DNA from: Proteus mirabilis ATCC 29906
GTDB lineage: Bacteria; Pseudomonadota; Gammaproteobacteria; Enterobacterales; Enterobacteriaceae
Direction of reading: 5' to 3'
DNA: 64,000 nucleotides
NCBI RefSeq assembly: GCF_000160755.1
Contig: NZ_GG668581.1
Coordinates: forward strand, 80,283 to 144,282
A model generated the notes under the pieces. It searched no databases and had not been told where the DNA came from. It saw nothing but the letters and a program-made list of their open reading frames with translations. The translations under genes and the position numbers were made by a program. Within the stretch, counting starts at the first letter, position 1; every line of letters starts with the position of its first letter. Positions 62,927 to 64,000 of the stretch are shown piece after piece.

Positions 62927-62949
62927 AAAAAGCAGCCTTACGGCTGCTT
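62927..62949 (-). terminator. Attenuator-like hairpin after the 87-residue gene
   Basis: AAGCAGCC-GTAA-GGCTGCTT (8-bp stem, GNRA-type loop), followed by Ts on the minus strand, begins 5 nt after the stop codon. It lies just before the ribosome-binding site of the double-cupin gene, so only part of transcription would continue. Confidence 0.8.
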
Positions 62950-62954
62950 ATTGA

Positions 62955-63218
62955 TTAAAGACTGACGACTTCGATATCATAACCAAGTGACTTCGCACTT
63001 TTTAGTAACGCATCTAAGCTAGTGGTGTTTAATTTTAAATACTTATCATCAGCAGGTGCATTTTTAATACCTGCAAGATAAGCTAATTTATCTAATGCTT
63101 CTGTTGCAACAGTTTTAGTTTGTAGCATCATATCCGTAAAACGATGATTGACTATATTATGTTTTACATCTTTTGGTGGATTATTATAAAGTTGAGTAAT
63201 ATCGTTTAATTTGTCCAT
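62955..63218 (-). CDS. Small protein of unknown function, first gene of operon
   Basis: An 87-residue soluble protein without signal peptide or cysteine. AAGG lies upstream of the ATG, and a near-consensus promoter is at 63281-63309. The C-terminal half (ALDKLAYLAGI, a 15-residue spacer, SLDALLKSAKSLGYDIEV) has the spacing of the end of small XRE/HigA-type HTH proteins, though the recognition-helix segment is atypical. Alternatively it could be a precursor peptide acted on by the cupin protein and exported by the MFS protein. The hairpin directly after it would make it the most abundant product. I do not recognise the family. Confidence 0.65.
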   Translation of the reverse strand: MDKLNDITQLYNNPPKDVKHNIVNHRFTDMMLQTKTVATEALDKLAYLAGIKNAPADDKYLKLNTTSLDALLKSAKSLGYDIEVVSL

Positions 63219-63280
63219 AAATTACCTTATTTCGCTATTTAATAATAAGTCGTTATCTCTTTCCTTCTTAAGCAAAACTG

Positions 63281-63309
63281 TTTTAACACTGAAGTTATTT
63301 TTCTGTCAA
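63281..63309 (-). promoter_or_regulatory. Promoter of the 87-aa/cupin/MFS operon
   Basis: On the minus strand a consensus -35 TTGACA (63304-63309) is followed by a 17-bp spacer and TTAAAA (63281-63286). The predicted start gives a leader of about 55 nt before ATG 63218. Confidence 0.65.
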
Positions 63310-63410
63310 TCAGCTCTACCATTAATTATTTTCATATCAATTTAGATAAAAAACGAAGTAATAATTATTTATTTAAATTTTAAAATATAAATACTACTTT
63401 TAGTAAAAAT

Positions 63411-63440
63411 AAAAAAGCTCGATATATATCGAGCTTTTTT
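63411..63440. terminator. Terminator after tamB-ytfP
   Basis: A perfect 30-bp palindrome starting AAAAAAGCTCGATAT and ending in TTTTTT lies 31 bp after the ytfP stop. Flanking 63219-63410 holds only the operon promoter above. Confidence 0.92.
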
Positions 63441-63471
63441 AATCATTATTGAGTCAGCTTTCGTAAGCCTA

Positions 63472-63819
63472 TTACTCTTCTTCGTGGCGTTTTAGCCAAT
63501 CTCCACTTTTGATTTCTCGCAACCCATCAACTGGCTTTTGATAAAGATAGATCCAAGCACTACCATAAGGTGTTGATATCAACTGGCGCTTGTAATCTTG
63601 ATCATTTTTTTTCAGTTCATCAAGCTCCGTCAAAATGGAAGGCGTGATCCGATAAACTTCACATTCTATTTCACCATCACCTTCAACCACAGCAGGATAA
63701 AACCCTAAATCATAGAGTTTATACCCCGCTAATTTATACTCACCTAATAGCTGTGCGTAGGTCATCCAGTGATGGTTACCCTGATTTCGCCGTAAACTTC
63801 CATAAACAATAATTCGCAT
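63472..63819 (-). CDS. ytfP: Gamma-glutamylcyclotransferase family protein YtfP
   Basis: A 115-residue protein with the family start VYGSLRRNQGNHHWM, a Gly-rich loop and the likely catalytic Glu in ITELDELKK-like LTELDELKK (near 66-74). E. coli YtfP (113 aa) lies directly after tamB, as here (5-bp gap). Enzymatic activity in this subfamily is not established. Confidence 0.9.
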   Translation of the reverse strand: MRIIVYGSLRRNQGNHHWMTYAQLLGEYKLAGYKLYDLGFYPAVVEGDGEIECEVYRITPSILTELDELKKNDQDYKRQLISTPYGSAWIYLYQKPVDGLREIKSGDWLKRHEEE

Positions 63820-63824
63820 ATAAA

Positions 63825-64000
63825 TTAAAACTCAAATTGATAAAGCAGATCTATTGCCTGATTCATACCAGACACTGCTTGTAAATACAACCTGGGCATC
63901 AAGCGATAACGTAATGTTAACGTCGCTAGCGAATCAAATATACCCATCCCATACTTCACTTGTAAATCATCGGTTATCTTACCACTGACGACAACTTGTG
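63825..64000 (-). CDS. tamB: Translocation and assembly module subunit TamB (3-prime end only)
   Basis: The last 58 codons of a gene running off the window edge. The product ends [20 protein letters not shown] and then [20 protein letters not shown], the conserved TamB/YtfN C-terminus. TamB is an inner-membrane-anchored, beta-taco protein spanning the periplasm to outer-membrane TamA. Gene order tamB-ytfP agrees with E. coli. Confidence 0.9.
   Translation of the reverse strand, partial: QVVVSGKITDDLQVKYGMGIFDSLATLTLRYRLMPRLYLQAVSGMNQAIDLLYQFEF

Noticed and set aside
62955-63218. 87-aa protein as a double-glycine bacteriocin precursor
   Set aside because: No GG leader site, no cysteines, and no peptidase-containing ABC transporter nearby. 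The precursor idea is kept only in a general form.

Overview
The window is AT-rich chromosomal DNA from a gammaproteobacterium of the order Enterobacterales. It most resembles Proteus or a close Morganellaceae relative. The proteins are near-colinear with E. coli orthologues over long stretches (deaD-nlpI-pnp-rpsO-truB-rbfA-infB-nusA-rimP, secG-glmM-folP-ftsH-rlmE, greA-dacB-obgE-rpmA-rplU-ispB-sfsB, mdh-argR, mpl-fbp, ppa-ytfP-tamB), but base composition is much lower in GC and several accessory blocks sit between core segments. The genus is inferred from composition and gene order; no database was searched.

Layout. 1-6.5 kb holds arginine, pyrimidine and deoxynucleotide genes: argF behind two ARG boxes, the attenuated pyrL-pyrBI operon, ridA, and nrdDG behind FNR-like and NrdR-like sites. 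6.5-12 kb has small hypothetical genes and the yhbP/yhbQ/yhbS/ubiT/ubiU/ubiV group (O2-independent ubiquinone synthesis). 11.9-18 kb is a complete type 1-like fimbrial operon (fimACDFGH) on the minus strand with no fim recombinase or switch visible. 18.5-21.9 kb encodes an HlyD-type adaptor and two ABC-2 permeases without an ATPase gene. 22-25 kb is a BtsS/BtsR-like two-component system plus a small extra gene. 24.9-29.4 kb is a rearranged area: a broken gene, a junction joining a deaD 3-prime copy to an internal btsR copy, then a small catabolic islet (MFS transporter, second RidA, TIM-barrel isomerase, divergent YheO/DauR-like regulator). 29.4-48.6 kb is the core RNA-decay, translation and transcription block, with initiator tRNA-Met and tRNA-Leu(GAG), secG, glmM, folP, ftsH, rlmE, yhbY and greA. 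49-60.4 kb carries cell wall, GTPase, ribosomal, isoprenoid and central-metabolism genes, interrupted by a Mu-like regulatory module next to sfsB. 60.4-63.3 kb is an accessory three-gene operon of unknown function, followed by ytfP and the 3-prime end of tamB.

How the genes connect. ArgR is encoded at 56.5 kb, and apparent ArgR operators lie in front of both argF (50-88) and argR itself (56455-56492). PyrL/attenuator control, tandem terminators ahead of rimP-nusA, a long stem-loop in the pnp leader, and terminators placed just after fimA and after the 87-residue gene at 63 kb suggest that much expression here is set by transcript termination and RNA structure.

The best candidates for something undescribed are: (1) the operon at 60426-63309 (small protein, tandem-duplicated RmlC-like double cupin, MFS exporter) with a near-consensus promoter and an attenuator-like hairpin after the first gene; (2) the Mu c/ner-like divergent module at 53735-55029 with its nested inverted-repeat operator; and (3) the duplication joint at 25447-25802 bordering the MFS-RidA-isomerase islet. 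Functions for these are inference only.
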